Assembly (NCBI GenBank): GCA_050012675.1
Contig: JBEKGS010000011.1
Location: 11,684 to 75,683 of the forward strand
Reading direction: 5' to 3'
DNA from: Fen-455 sp050012675
Lineage (GTDB): Bacteria; Actinomycetota; Acidimicrobiia; Acidimicrobiales; Bog-793
DNA: 64,000 bases
Translations under genes and position numbers: made by a program
Notes under the pieces: generated by a model
Database searches by the model: none
Told to the model about the DNA's origin: nothing
Seen by the model: only the letters and a program-made list of their open reading frames with translations
Shown: positions 42,781 to 50,853 of the stretch, in pieces
How the letters are laid out: each line of letters opens with the position of its first letter
How positions within the stretch are numbered: the stretch's first letter is position 1

Positions 42781-44463
42781 ATGAGTGAGCGAACAGGTGG
42801 CGAGGTTGTCGTTGAGGTGCTCGCGGGCTCGGGAGTCGATGTCGTCTTCGGGATCCCGAGCGTCCACAACCTCCCGATCTACGACGCGATAAGGCGTGAC
42901 GGCCGGCTTCGTGTGATCGGCGTCCGCCACGAGCAAGCTGCCGTCGCAGCCGCCGACGGGTTCGCGCGTACGACCGGCCGCCTCGGCGTGTGCCTGACCT
43001 CGACGGGTCCGGGAGCGGCCAACGCCATGGGGGGCCAGCTCGAGGCATTGGCTTCGTCATCGCCGGTTCTGCACCTGACGGGCCAGATCGACAGTCGGTT
43101 CCTTGGCAAGGGGCGGGGCTTCATCCACGAGGTGCCGGACCAGCTCGGGATGCTGTCGCGGCTGTCCAAGGCCAGCTACCGGCCGGCCTCGGCCGAAGCC
43201 ATTGGAGAGACGGTGGCGCGCGCGGCCCTCGAGGCGGCGACGGGCAGCCGTGGACCGGTGTCGGTGGAGATACCCATCGACTTCCAGTACGCCTCGACGG
43301 CCTCGACCGGAGAGCCACATGAGCTCGTGGGCTTGCCCTTGTCGCAGGGCACTCCTGACGGCGCTGAGGTTGCCCGCGCGGCTGAGCTCATCGCCGGCTC
43401 CAGGCGGCCCATCGTCTGGGCAGGCGGAGGCGTGGTTGCCTCCGGCGCCGTCGAGGAGCTGCAGCGGTTCGTGCGACGCCTGGGGGCCGGGGTGCTGACG
43501 AGCCCTAACGGGCGCGGTGTCATACCCGAGAACGATCCCTCCTGTATCGGAAACCTCACCTGGGATCCAGACGTGAGGGCACTTTGCCTCGAGGCGGACC
43601 TGCTCGTGGCGGTCGGGACGCGTTTTCAGGGGACGAACACGGAGAACTGGAGGATGAAGCTGCCCGCCCGGCTCGTGCACTTGGACCTCGACCCCACCGT
43701 GCCGGGCAGGAACTACCCCGTCGAGGCGGCAGTGGTCGGTGACGCCAAGCTGACGATCGGGGCCCTCTTGGAGGCGTTGGACCACAGGCAAGTGCCGCCG
43801 GTCCTCGCGGAGCCACTCTGGGCCGACCGTGTCGTCGCGGCCACGCGGTCGGCCCGGGAGCGGCTGCGGGGCACCCTCGGCGTTCAGGTCGGTCTCCTCG
43901 ACGCGTTGGCCGGCGCCATCGGTTCGGGCACCGTCGTCGTCAAGGACTCGACCATCTCCGCGTACACGTGGGGCAACCGGCTGTTGCCAGTGATGCGGCC
44001 CCGGACCTCGATAATGCCGAACAGCTTCGCGATCGGGCTCGGAATGCCGCATGCGCTCGGCGCAGCTGTCGGTTCCCCGGTGCTACCGGTCGTGCTCCTC
44101 GTCGGAGACGGCGGGTTCGTCCTGTCGGCGAGCGAGCTCGCCACTGTGGCTCAAGAGGAGCTCGCGATCGTGGTGCTCGTCTTCGTGGACGGCGGCTACG
44201 GGATACTCCGCAACATCCAAGAAAGCCAGTACGGGTCACGCGAAGCCCACATCGGCGTGGACCTCAAGCGCCCCGACTTCTGCGGCCTGGCGGCGGCATT
44301 CGGGATCGGAGCCGAGCGCGTGAAGTCGGTCGCCGGCTACGACAAGGCGGTGAGACGGGCGCTCGGCGAGCGCGCACCTTTCCTGATCGAGGTGGACCTG
44401 GACGCCATCGGCCCGATGAAGGTGCGCTACACGGGCACGTCCAAGCCGCCCGCGCGTTATTAG
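42781..44463 (+). CDS. Thiamine-diphosphate-dependent enzyme (acetolactate synthase/2-oxoacid decarboxylase family)
   Basis: ThDP enzyme of the decarboxylase/ALS superfamily; the substrate is not clear. The product is 560 aa. The N-terminal domain has the cofactor-activating Glu in GVRHEQAAVAAADGFART and the usual TSTGPGAANAMGGQLEA. The middle domain is FAD/nucleotide-fold-like (RRPIVWAGGGVV). The C-terminal ThDP domain has NSFAIGLGMPHALGAA and GDGGF (442-444). The metal-binding Asn that should follow the GDG by ~25 residues is Val469, in VLVFVDGGYGILRN. Acetolactate synthase proper is unlikely, because no small subunit gene is adjacent. The stop overlaps the convergent lat stop by four bases. 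Confidence 0.85.
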   Translation: MSERTGGEVVVEVLAGSGVDVVFGIPSVHNLPIYDAIRRDGRLRVIGVRHEQAAVAAADGFARTTGRLGVCLTSTGPGAANAMGGQLEALASSSPVLHLTGQIDSRFLGKGRGFIHEVPDQLGMLSRLSKASYRPASAEAIGETVARAALEAATGSRGPVSVEIPIDFQYASTASTGEPHELVGLPLSQGTPDGAEVARAAELIAGSRRPIVWAGGGVVASGAVEELQRFVRRLGAGVLTSPNGRGVIPENDPSCIGNLTWDPDVRALCLEADLLVAVGTRFQGTNTENWRMKLPARLVHLDLDPTVPGRNYPVEAAVVGDAKLTIGALLEALDHRQVPPVLAEPLWADRVVAATRSARERLRGTLGVQVGLLDALAGAIGSGTVVVKDSTISAYTWGNRLLPVMRPRTSIMPNSFAIGLGMPHALGAAVGSPVLPVVLLVGDGGFVLSASELATVAQEELAIVVLVFVDGGYGILRNIQESQYGSREAHIGVDLKRPDFCGLAAAFGIGAERVKSVAGYDKAVRRALGERAPFLIEVDLDAIGPMKVRYTGTSKPPARY

Positions 44464-45803
44464 GCCAAGGCCCCGACGACCCGGTGCATGGCGTCGCAGC
44501 CGGCGTCGACCTCTTCTGTCGTCATCGACAGCGCCGGGCGGAGGCGGAGCGTGCGCTCGCCGCAGCCGAAGGCGATGACGTGCTCGTCGTTCCAGAGCTT
44601 TTGCAGCACCGAGGTGCGCAGCTCACGGGTGGCAAGGTCGATGGCGGCGACAAAGCCACGCCCGCGGGCGTTGGACACGGCGTCCGGCCAGGAGTGCTCG
44701 AGCTCGACCAACCTGTCGAGGAGGTGGTGCCCGACTTGGGCGGCGTTGGCGATGGCACCTTGTCGCTCGATGAGCTCGAGCAGGCGGCGCGAGCGCACCA
44801 TGTCGGTGAGGTTGCCCCCCCAGGTCGAATCGATGCGGCCGGAGGTGACAAAGACGTTGTCCTTGACCTCGTCCACGCGTCTGCCGGCCATGACGCCCCC
44901 GAGCTGCACCTTCTTGCCGAAGGCGACGAGGTCAGGGGAAAGCCCGAGCTGCTGGTAGCACCAGGGCGTGCCCGTGGCGCCCGCGCCAGTCTGCACCTCG
45001 TCGACCACGAACAAGGCGTCGTAGCGGTGGCACATCTCCTCGATGGCCGAAAGGAACTCCGCGCGCAGGTGGCGGTCGCCGCCCTCGCACTGGATGGGCT
45101 CGGCGATGAAACAGGCGATGTCGTGCGGGTAGGCCTCGAACGCGGCCCTGGCCTCTTCGAGGGCCGTTGCTTCGCTGGCCTCGACCTCGGCGCGGTGGGC
45201 ATCGAAGGGAAAGCGCAGCGCGGGAGAGGAGATGCGCGGCCAGTCGAACTTCGGGTAGCGGTCGGTCTTGACCGGGTCGGTGTTGGTCAAAGACATCGTG
45301 TAGCCGCTGCGGCCGTGGAAGGCGTGGCGCAGGTGGAGGACCCGGGTGCCGAGCTCGGGCGGGCGACCGGCCGCCTCGTTGCGGCGCGACTTCCAGTCGA
45401 AGGCGCACTTGAGGGCGTTCTCGACAGCGAGGGCACCGCCCTCGATCAAGAACAGATGGGGCAGCGCCGGGTCCCCGAGCACACGGGTGAACGTGGCCAC
45501 GAACTCGGCGAGCTGGACTGTCGGCACCTCGGCGTTGGCCGGCTTGTTGGAAGCCGCCTCGACGAGCTCGTCGCGCGTCGCCGCGTCGTCTGAGAGCCCG
45601 GGCGGGTTCATCCCGAGCGGGGCCGAGCCGAAGAAGGTGTAGAAGTCGAGGTATTCGGTGCCGTCCCGGGCGTCGACGAGCCGGCAACCGTGGCTCTTCG
45701 ACAGGTCCAGCACTATGGGGAAGCCGTCCACGAGCATGTGCTCGGCGAGGCGCTCACGGACCTCGTCAGGCGCGATATGGCACTGATCCTGGGTCGTTTT
45801 CAT
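44460..45803 (-). CDS. lat: L-lysine 6-transaminase (lysine epsilon-aminotransferase)
   Basis: PLP enzyme that moves the epsilon-amino group of lysine to 2-oxoglutarate, giving the semialdehyde that cyclises to piperideine-6-carboxylate. The product is 447 aa. The Lat-type N-terminus has VLDLSKSHGCRLVDARDGTE and FYTFFGSAPLGMNPPGL. FLIEGGALAVENALKCAFDW, AFHGRSGYTMSLTNTD, EPIQCEGGD and DEVQTGAGATGTPWCY follow. The PLP Lys is in AFGKKVQLGGVMAGRR. Start ATG 45803 is supported by TACGCT 6 nt upstream. It is divergent from the next aminotransferase gene. Confidence 0.9.
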   Translation of the reverse strand: MKTTQDQCHIAPDEVRERLAEHMLVDGFPIVLDLSKSHGCRLVDARDGTEYLDFYTFFGSAPLGMNPPGLSDDAATRDELVEAASNKPANAEVPTVQLAEFVATFTRVLGDPALPHLFLIEGGALAVENALKCAFDWKSRRNEAAGRPPELGTRVLHLRHAFHGRSGYTMSLTNTDPVKTDRYPKFDWPRISSPALRFPFDAHRAEVEASEATALEEARAAFEAYPHDIACFIAEPIQCEGGDRHLRAEFLSAIEEMCHRYDALFVVDEVQTGAGATGTPWCYQQLGLSPDLVAFGKKVQLGGVMAGRRVDEVKDNVFVTSGRIDSTWGGNLTDMVRSRRLLELIERQGAIANAAQVGHHLLDRLVELEHSWPDAVSNARGRGFVAAIDLATRELRTSVLQKLWNDEHVIAFGCGERTLRLRPALSMTTEEVDAGCDAMHRVVGALA

Positions 45804-45809
45804 TACCGG

Positions 45810-45815
45810 AGCGTA
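45810..45815 (-). promoter_or_regulatory. Leaderless -10 element of lat
   Basis: Minus strand TACGCT, 6 nt, ATG at 45803. Confidence 0.55.
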
Positions 45816-45822
45816 CCGCTAC

Positions 45823-45828
45823 TACGCT
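45823..45828 (+). promoter_or_regulatory. Candidate -10 element of the class III aminotransferase gene
   Basis: TACGCT on the plus strand, the same hexamer as on the lat side 8 bp away. Here the transcript would have a ~25-nt leader carrying GAGGAG (45848-45853) before ATG 45861. Confidence 0.5.
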
Positions 45829-45860
45829 TTCGCGAAACACAACCGCTGAGGAGAATAGCG

Positions 45861-47249
45861 ATGACCTTCGAGCTCAGCTCGTTGATCGAGGCCCGCCAGG
45901 GCGAGAATTTCCGGCTCCACAGTGAGTATCTGAATCCCCAGCTCGTGAAGGTGCTGAAGACCCTCGGCTTCGACCGCTTCTACGTCAGGGGAGAAGGCTC
46001 GTACCTGTACGACCGGAACGGAGAGCGTTATCTCGACTTCCTGGCCGGGTTCGGTGTATTTGCACTCGGACGCGGGCACCCTGTGGTCAAAAAGGCGCTG
46101 CACGAGGCGCTCGACATGAACCTGCCGAACCTCGTCCAGCTCGACGCCGCGCTGCTGCCCGGGTTGCTCGCAGAGGCGCTGGTGGCCAGGACCCATGACG
46201 GGATCCAACGGTGTTTCTTCTCCAACTCCGGCGCGGAGGCGATCGAGGCCGCGATGAAGTTCTCGAGGTACGCGACGAAGCGTCCCCGGATACTCCACGC
46301 CGATCATGGGTTTCACGGCCTTAGCCTGGGGGCGCTGTCGCTCAACGGCGGCAAGGAGTTCCGCGAGGGCTTCGGAGCGCTTCTGCCTGGTTGCCACGAG
46401 GTGCCCTTCGGGCAGATCGACCCTCTCGAGCGTGAGCTTCAGCGTGACGACGTCGCGGCAGTGGTCCTCGAGGTCATCCAGGGAAAGGGCGTGAATCTCG
46501 CCTCGGACGAATACTGGGCCGCCGCCGCGGAACTGTGCCGCAAGCACGGGACTCTTCTCGTCATCGACGAAGTCCAGACCGGCCTCGGCAGGACCGGCAA
46601 GCTGTGGGCCCATGAGCACTACGGTTTGAGACCCGACATCATCACTGTGTCGAAAGCCCTCTCGGGCGGTTTCATCCCGGTCGGGGCGATGATGTGCTCG
46701 TCGGAGGTCTTCGATCGCGTCTATTCGAAGATGGAGCGAGCCGTCGTCCATTCCTCGACCTTCGGGCGTAATCAGCTCGCGATGGTGGCGGCGCTCGCAA
46801 CCTTGCAGACGATCGACGACGAGGACATCGTCGACCGGGCACGCGTGAGCGGCGAGGCATTCATGAAGGGCTTGGCGCCCCTGGTCGAAAAGTACGAGCT
46901 TTTTCACGAGGTACGCGGCAAGGGGCTGATCATCGGACTTGTCTTCGGCGAGCCGACCTCGTTCGGGCTCAAGTCTCGCTGGAAGATGATGGAGGGTGCC
47001 CGCAAGGGGCTCTTCTCCCAGCTGGTTGTCGGACCACTCTTCCATCGGCACAGGATCTTGACCCAGGTCGCCGGCGACAACATGAACGTTGTCAAGCTGC
47101 TTCCCCCGCTAATCATCGGTCAGGAGGAGGTGGACTACTTCGTCGAAGCGCTCGACGACGTGCTGGAGGACGCCCACCGCAACTCAGCCCTCCTGTTCGA
47201 GTTCGGCAGGACCCTTGCCAAGAGCGCCCTCAGAAGGGAGCCCTCCTGA
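45861..47249 (+). CDS. Class III PLP-dependent aminotransferase (HpnO-like?)
   Basis: The product is 462 aa from ATG 45861 with GAGGAG at 7-nt spacing. Features: YLYDRNGERYLDFLAGFGVF, cofactor loop FFSNSGAEAIEAAMKFSRYA, GFHGLSLGALSLNGG, LEVIQGKGVNLASDEYW, DEVQTGLGRTGKLWAHEHYG and PLP Lys in TVSKALSGGFIPVGAMM. The family includes ornithine/putrescine aminotransferases and the hopanoid side-chain aminotransferase HpnO. The HpnO reading is suggested mainly by the next gene, an HpnA-like epimerase 26 bp downstream, and is uncertain. No squalene-hopene cyclase gene lies in the window. Confidence 0.85.
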   Translation: MTFELSSLIEARQGENFRLHSEYLNPQLVKVLKTLGFDRFYVRGEGSYLYDRNGERYLDFLAGFGVFALGRGHPVVKKALHEALDMNLPNLVQLDAALLPGLLAEALVARTHDGIQRCFFSNSGAEAIEAAMKFSRYATKRPRILHADHGFHGLSLGALSLNGGKEFREGFGALLPGCHEVPFGQIDPLERELQRDDVAAVVLEVIQGKGVNLASDEYWAAAAELCRKHGTLLVIDEVQTGLGRTGKLWAHEHYGLRPDIITVSKALSGGFIPVGAMMCSSEVFDRVYSKMERAVVHSSTFGRNQLAMVAALATLQTIDDEDIVDRARVSGEAFMKGLAPLVEKYELFHEVRGKGLIIGLVFGEPTSFGLKSRWKMMEGARKGLFSQLVVGPLFHRHRILTQVAGDNMNVVKLLPPLIIGQEEVDYFVEALDDVLEDAHRNSALLFEFGRTLAKSALRREPS

Positions 47250-47275
47250 GCTCGACTGGCCCAGGTGGCCCGGGT

Positions 47276-48415
47276 ATGCAACCAGTGGAGGCCATCAGGC
47301 CAGGTGACAGGATGCTCGTGACGGGCGCGGCCGGCTTCATAGGCTCGGCTGTGACACGGGCGCTTTTGGCACGCGGAGCCCAAGTTGTCGCTCTCGTGCA
47401 GCCCGGGGTGCCGAGCGCCAATCTCGACGGCCTGGCCGTGGAGCCTGTCGTGGCTGACCTGCGAGACGCCTCGGCCGTAGCGGCCGCCGCCGCCGGATGC
47501 CGCATGATCTTCCATGTCGCCGCGGTGTACCGGTTCTGGACGCCAAACGCGGCGGACTTCTACGAGGTCAATGTCGGCGGCAGCCTGAACGTGATCGACG
47601 CCGCCAGCGCCCGCGGAGTCGAGAGGGTCGTCTACACGAGCACCGTCGGCACGATCGGCTTGGACGGGACGGAAAAGGGCTTTGCGGCCGACGAGACGGC
47701 GTGGGCACGCATCGGCCATCTGTTCGGGCTGTACAAGCAGTCGAAGTACGTCGCCGAGCACGAAGTGCTGCGCGCCGGGGCCCAGGGCCTGCCGGTCGTC
47801 CTCGTCCAGCCCACCTTGCCTCTTGGCCCCGGTGACCGGGCTCCGACGCCGACCGGAAAGACGATCCTCGAGTTCCTGAACGGACGCATCCCCGGGTGGT
47901 TCGACACGGCACTGAACGTGGTCGACGTCGACGACGTCGCCGCCGGGCACCTGCTCGCGGCCGAGCTCGGAGCCCAGGGGCGCAGCTACGTGCTCGGTGG
48001 CGAGAACCTTGCGCTTCGTGAGATCCTCGACGTGCTCGCTGCAGGAACCGGCCTGCCCAGGGCCACCTTCAAGGTTCCCCGGCAGGTGGCCCTGATCGCT
48101 GCGCACGCCTCGGACCTGGTCGAAGGGCGCCTGCTTCGCCGTGAGCCGAGCGTTCCGCTCGAGGGAGCGCGGATGGCTTCGACCCGCATGATCTTCAGCG
48201 ACGCTCGGGCCCGCAGTGAGCTCGGCTACAGGTCCCGACCCGCCGTCGAGGCGATCATGCGCTCGGCGCGTTGGTACGCGGAGAACGACTACGTGTCGGC
48301 GAAACGACTGGCGCGGATCCGCTGGAATGACGTGACCGACTTCCCGCTCGGCGGTCACGCCGCGAGACTCAACATCGGGGCCGAACCGGGTCGATCCCCG
48401 ACGGGCTCCGCTTGA
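47276..48415 (+). CDS. NAD-dependent epimerase/dehydratase, HpnA-like (hopanoid-associated sugar epimerase family)
   Basis: Short-chain dehydrogenase of the extended type. The product is 379 aa from ATG 47276. It has NAD motif LVTGAAGFIGSAVTRALLAR, then the HpnA pattern: FHVAAVYRFWTPNAADFYEV, NVGGSLNVIDAASARGVERV, VYTSTVGTIGLDG, catalytic YKQSKYVAE, PTLPLGPGDRAPTPTGKTIL, NVVDVDDVAAGHLLAAELG and YVLGGENLALREIL. In hopanoid producers HpnA is found with side-chain genes, but its substrate is not settled. It probably shares an operon with the aminotransferase upstream and the lipoprotein downstream (TGATG overlap). Confidence 0.85.
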   Translation: MQPVEAIRPGDRMLVTGAAGFIGSAVTRALLARGAQVVALVQPGVPSANLDGLAVEPVVADLRDASAVAAAAAGCRMIFHVAAVYRFWTPNAADFYEVNVGGSLNVIDAASARGVERVVYTSTVGTIGLDGTEKGFAADETAWARIGHLFGLYKQSKYVAEHEVLRAGAQGLPVVLVQPTLPLGPGDRAPTPTGKTILEFLNGRIPGWFDTALNVVDVDDVAAGHLLAAELGAQGRSYVLGGENLALREILDVLAAGTGLPRATFKVPRQVALIAAHASDLVEGRLLRREPSVPLEGARMASTRMIFSDARARSELGYRSRPAVEAIMRSARWYAENDYVSAKRLARIRWNDVTDFPLGGHAARLNIGAEPGRSPTGSA

Positions 48416-49515
48416 TGATCCACCGGCCCGCGCGCGAACCCTCCGGTTTCGCGCGCGATCGCCGGCGCGGCCCGGCCCGGTTGGCGGCACTGGTCGTGTC
48501 CCTGGCATGCGTGCTGCTGCTCGCGTCGTGCAGCTCCAACCGGGGCGCCCCCACCACGACCTCGAGTGCCGTCACGAGCACGACGACGACTACGCCCGCA
48601 ACGACTTCCTCGACGACCACGACCACGACGCTCCCTGTTCCCGTTGCCGGGACGTCGATTCTCCGCGTCCTGGTCGCTGCGCTGCCACCAGGTGACGTGG
48701 CCCTTCCTGTCGTCTCGGAGGGAAGTGGCGCCTGGTCCAGGATGGTTCCGATCGCGTACCAGAGCTTTGGGAGCGGTCCCGATCTTCTTCTCATAGCGGG
48801 CCAGGACGGGACCATGTCGTGGTGGGATCCGACGTTGTTGTCGGATCTCTCCAGTCATTACACCGTGACCATTTTCGACCTTCCCGGAACAGGCTACTCA
48901 GGACCGGCTAGGAGCCCGCTTTCACTCCCCTGGCTCGCTGACATGACTGCAGGACTGGCACTCACCATTGGGCTCAATGATCCCGTCGTGCTTGGCTGGG
49001 GTCTCGGCGGCGAGATCGCCCTCTCTTTGGCGGAGCGCCATTCCGAGATCGCGTCGTCGCTTGTTCTAGTCGACACCTCTGCCGCCGGTGCCGGTGCGTG
49101 GCGCCCCACGCCCGAGGTCGTACGGCTCCTCGCGACGCCGGGAGTGACCCCGTCGCAACTCTCGCGCCTTTTGTTCCCGCCGACGACCACGGGACTGAGG
49201 GACCGCGTGCAGTGGCAGAACGACCTGTTCTCGGGGACTCCTGACTGGCCGACGGCGACGACCGTCAAGGCCGAGGCTGCGCTCCAGGCAGCAATTTGGA
49301 AGAGCACGATGCTGCTGAGGTACCTCCCACGCGTGAAGGTGCCGACCCTCGTTGTCTCAGGTGCCGACGATGTCGTGTTTCCGTCGGGAAACGCCAGTGA
49401 GCTCGTCAGCGAACTTCGTCACGCGTTGTTGGTCGTGCTCCCGGACGCGGGCTACGACGCGATTGGCCAGGACGCGCCGACGTTTGTCGCCGCGATCGAG
49501 AAGTTCACCGGCTAG
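48415..49515 (+). CDS. Lipoprotein with alpha/beta-hydrolase fold lacking catalytic Ser and His
   Basis: The product is 366 aa from ATG 48415, which overlaps the hpnA-like stop. An Arg-rich N-terminus, a hydrophobic segment and lipobox LLASC (Cys39) mark a lipoprotein. A 25-residue Thr/Ser linker follows. Residues ~110-366 match alpha/beta hydrolases: SFGSGPDLLLIAG, FDLPGTGYSGPARSPL, LVLVDTSAAGAG, VPTLVVSGADDVVFP. The nucleophile elbow reads GWGLGG, with Gly196 where Ser belongs (codon GGT, 49000-49002). The usual catalytic His after PDAG is Tyr347 (TAC, 49453-49455). The acid Asp is kept. It is therefore probably a non-enzymatic binding protein on the outer membrane face. The frame is intact. 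Confidence 0.85.
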   Translation: MIHRPAREPSGFARDRRRGPARLAALVVSLACVLLLASCSSNRGAPTTTSSAVTSTTTTTPATTSSTTTTTTLPVPVAGTSILRVLVAALPPGDVALPVVSEGSGAWSRMVPIAYQSFGSGPDLLLIAGQDGTMSWWDPTLLSDLSSHYTVTIFDLPGTGYSGPARSPLSLPWLADMTAGLALTIGLNDPVVLGWGLGGEIALSLAERHSEIASSLVLVDTSAAGAGAWRPTPEVVRLLATPGVTPSQLSRLLFPPTTTGLRDRVQWQNDLFSGTPDWPTATTVKAEAALQAAIWKSTMLLRYLPRVKVPTLVVSGADDVVFPSGNASELVSELRHALLVVLPDAGYDAIGQDAPTFVAAIEKFTG

Positions 49516-50016
49516 CAGCCGGCACAGTTCCGGTCAGCGATTCGGATCGCAAAGCTGGAGCTAGAGGCGTGACTGGTACGGGTCGTTCTCAAAGTGCCGC
49601 GCTCGTCCGCCTGGCGTCCGGACTGTGATCGGAACGCTCGTACCATGCACGGAGCGGAATGGGTCGCCCTCCAGCTCGTTGAGCGTCCGGCGCTTGTCGG
49701 TCGTCGCGTCGCTTGTCCCGTCGGTTCGTTCTGTTCGCTGTACCGGTCTCTCTGTGTTCTCGATGTTCGCGCTCGCACGTGCTTGCGAACCGGTGGTGCC
49801 CCCAGGCTCAACTGCAAAGAGCACATTGGAAGGTGACGGCCGCACTGTCACCTCGGAGGTTGGGCGAGGATCCAAAGCTGCGGAGAGCAGCTGCGATCGG
49901 CGGCTTTGGGTGCTCGTGGTGAGGACATTTTGGCTGCCACCGGCGCGCGCCGTGCCCGAAGCGGGAACTGGTGAAGACGTCAATCTCCAGGGCGGTGCAA
50001 GTGTCGCCTTCGCGAG
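49516..50016. other. 501-bp gap between convergent genes, no supported gene
   Basis: The region is slightly lower in GC than its neighbours. Open frames exist on both strands (for example minus 49561-49983), but their translations show no family pattern and are Ser/Thr/Arg-rich, like out-of-frame reading. No hairpin with a T-run was found by eye. It may be decayed sequence. Confidence 0.4.
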
Positions 50017-50286
50017 CTAATCACGGGCCGTGGTCCTGTCTTGTGCCTCGTTGGGGTCGGTTCCCGCCAAGCGCAAGAGCCCGAGGCCGTCGTGGGGGAC
50101 ACAGACGTACAGCACGTAGGTCCGCCCCGCCCGCTGGGCTTCGGCCCAGCCCAGGACCTCGGTCACCTCGGCCTCGCTGAGCTCGTACTCGTCGCTTGAT
50201 CCGGCGGGCTCGTGGAAGTGGACGCGATACGAAGGGCGGTCGATGCCCCATGTCTGATCGCGGGGATCGACCCGGCGCACCCTCAC
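50017..50286 (-). CDS. Small conserved actinobacterial protein of unknown function
   Basis: The product is 89 aa. The pattern (MRVRRVDPRDQTWGIDRPSY, then YELSEAEVTEVLGWAEAQR and GLGLLRLAGTDPN) matches a small family I recall from Streptomyces and relatives, with no known function. It is soluble and acidic, with no Cys or metal motif. It stands alone between a gap and the acylphosphatase gene; 194 bp separate the two and show nothing recognisable. Confidence 0.75.
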   Translation of the reverse strand: MRVRRVDPRDQTWGIDRPSYRVHFHEPAGSSDEYELSEAEVTEVLGWAEAQRAGRTYVLYVCVPHDGLGLLRLAGTDPNEAQDRTTARD

Positions 50287-50480
50287 GGGGCAATTATCAC
50301 CGCCCTCGAGTCAGCGGGGAGTGCCGAGCCGACCGTTGGCGGCGCGCCCTGTGAGCGGGCCGTTGCCACACGGTGTAGAGGGGAGCCGGCAGACCACGAC
50401 CTGTGCCCGGTTCGGGGGCAAGCCGGGCCGTTCGGGCGCTCGACCCGTTGTGCGGTTCTCGCCCGGGGGAGGTCCGCGAG

Positions 50481-50753
50481 CTACCGGACGAGGAAACCGG
50501 CCTCGTTTCGAACCGGCTCCTCTGTCACCTCCACGTTCTCGACTCTGGCCCGCGGAGGGCCCGTGCGGCACCACGAGACCATCTGGCTCACCGCCTCCGG
50601 GGACCCCTCGAACACGGCTTCCACGGTGCCCGCTGAGCAGTTCCGTACCCATCCCGCCACGCCGCGGGCCAGTGCTTCGTTGCGGCAGCTGTCGCGGTAC
50701 CAGACGTTCTGCACTCGGCCGGTTACGACCACCTTGAGCCGCTGGACACTCAT
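50481..50753 (-). CDS. acyP: Acylphosphatase
   Basis: Small enzyme that hydrolyses acyl phosphates. The product is 90 aa. Catalytic Arg20 (VWYRDSC) and Asn38 (GWVRNCSAGTVEAVFEG) are present. The phosphate loop usually reads VQGVWYR; here the Gly is Asn16 (VQNVWYR). The start ATG 50753 is supported by TAGCCT ending 7 nt upstream. It is divergent from the EamA transporter gene. Confidence 0.9.
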   Translation of the reverse strand: MSVQRLKVVVTGRVQNVWYRDSCRNEALARGVAGWVRNCSAGTVEAVFEGSPEAVSQMVSWCRTGPPRARVENVEVTEEPVRNEAGFLVR

Positions 50754-50760
50754 GGCCGTG

Positions 50761-50766
50761 AGGCTA
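50761..50766 (-). promoter_or_regulatory. Leaderless -10 element of acyP
   Basis: Minus strand TAGCCT, 7 nt, ATG at 50753. Confidence 0.55.
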
Positions 50767-50839
50767 CCCGGAACCGGTGAGCGTCACCCAAGCGTCCCCG
50801 TCGTCGCAGACGCCTTGGTTGTCACCAGTTGTGCCCCGG

Positions 50840-50845
50840 TACGAT
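50840..50845 (+). promoter_or_regulatory. Candidate promoter of the EamA transporter gene
   Basis: TACGAT with TTGTCA 15 bp upstream (50819-50824); ATG follows 8 nt after the hexamer at 50854. Confidence 0.5.
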
Positions 50846-50853
50846 CGTCTCGG

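Noticed and set aside
49561..50020. Open frames on both strands in the gap after the dead hydrolase
   Set aside because: Composition is like non-coding reading, neither has a promoter or ribosome site, and no recognisable sequence was seen.
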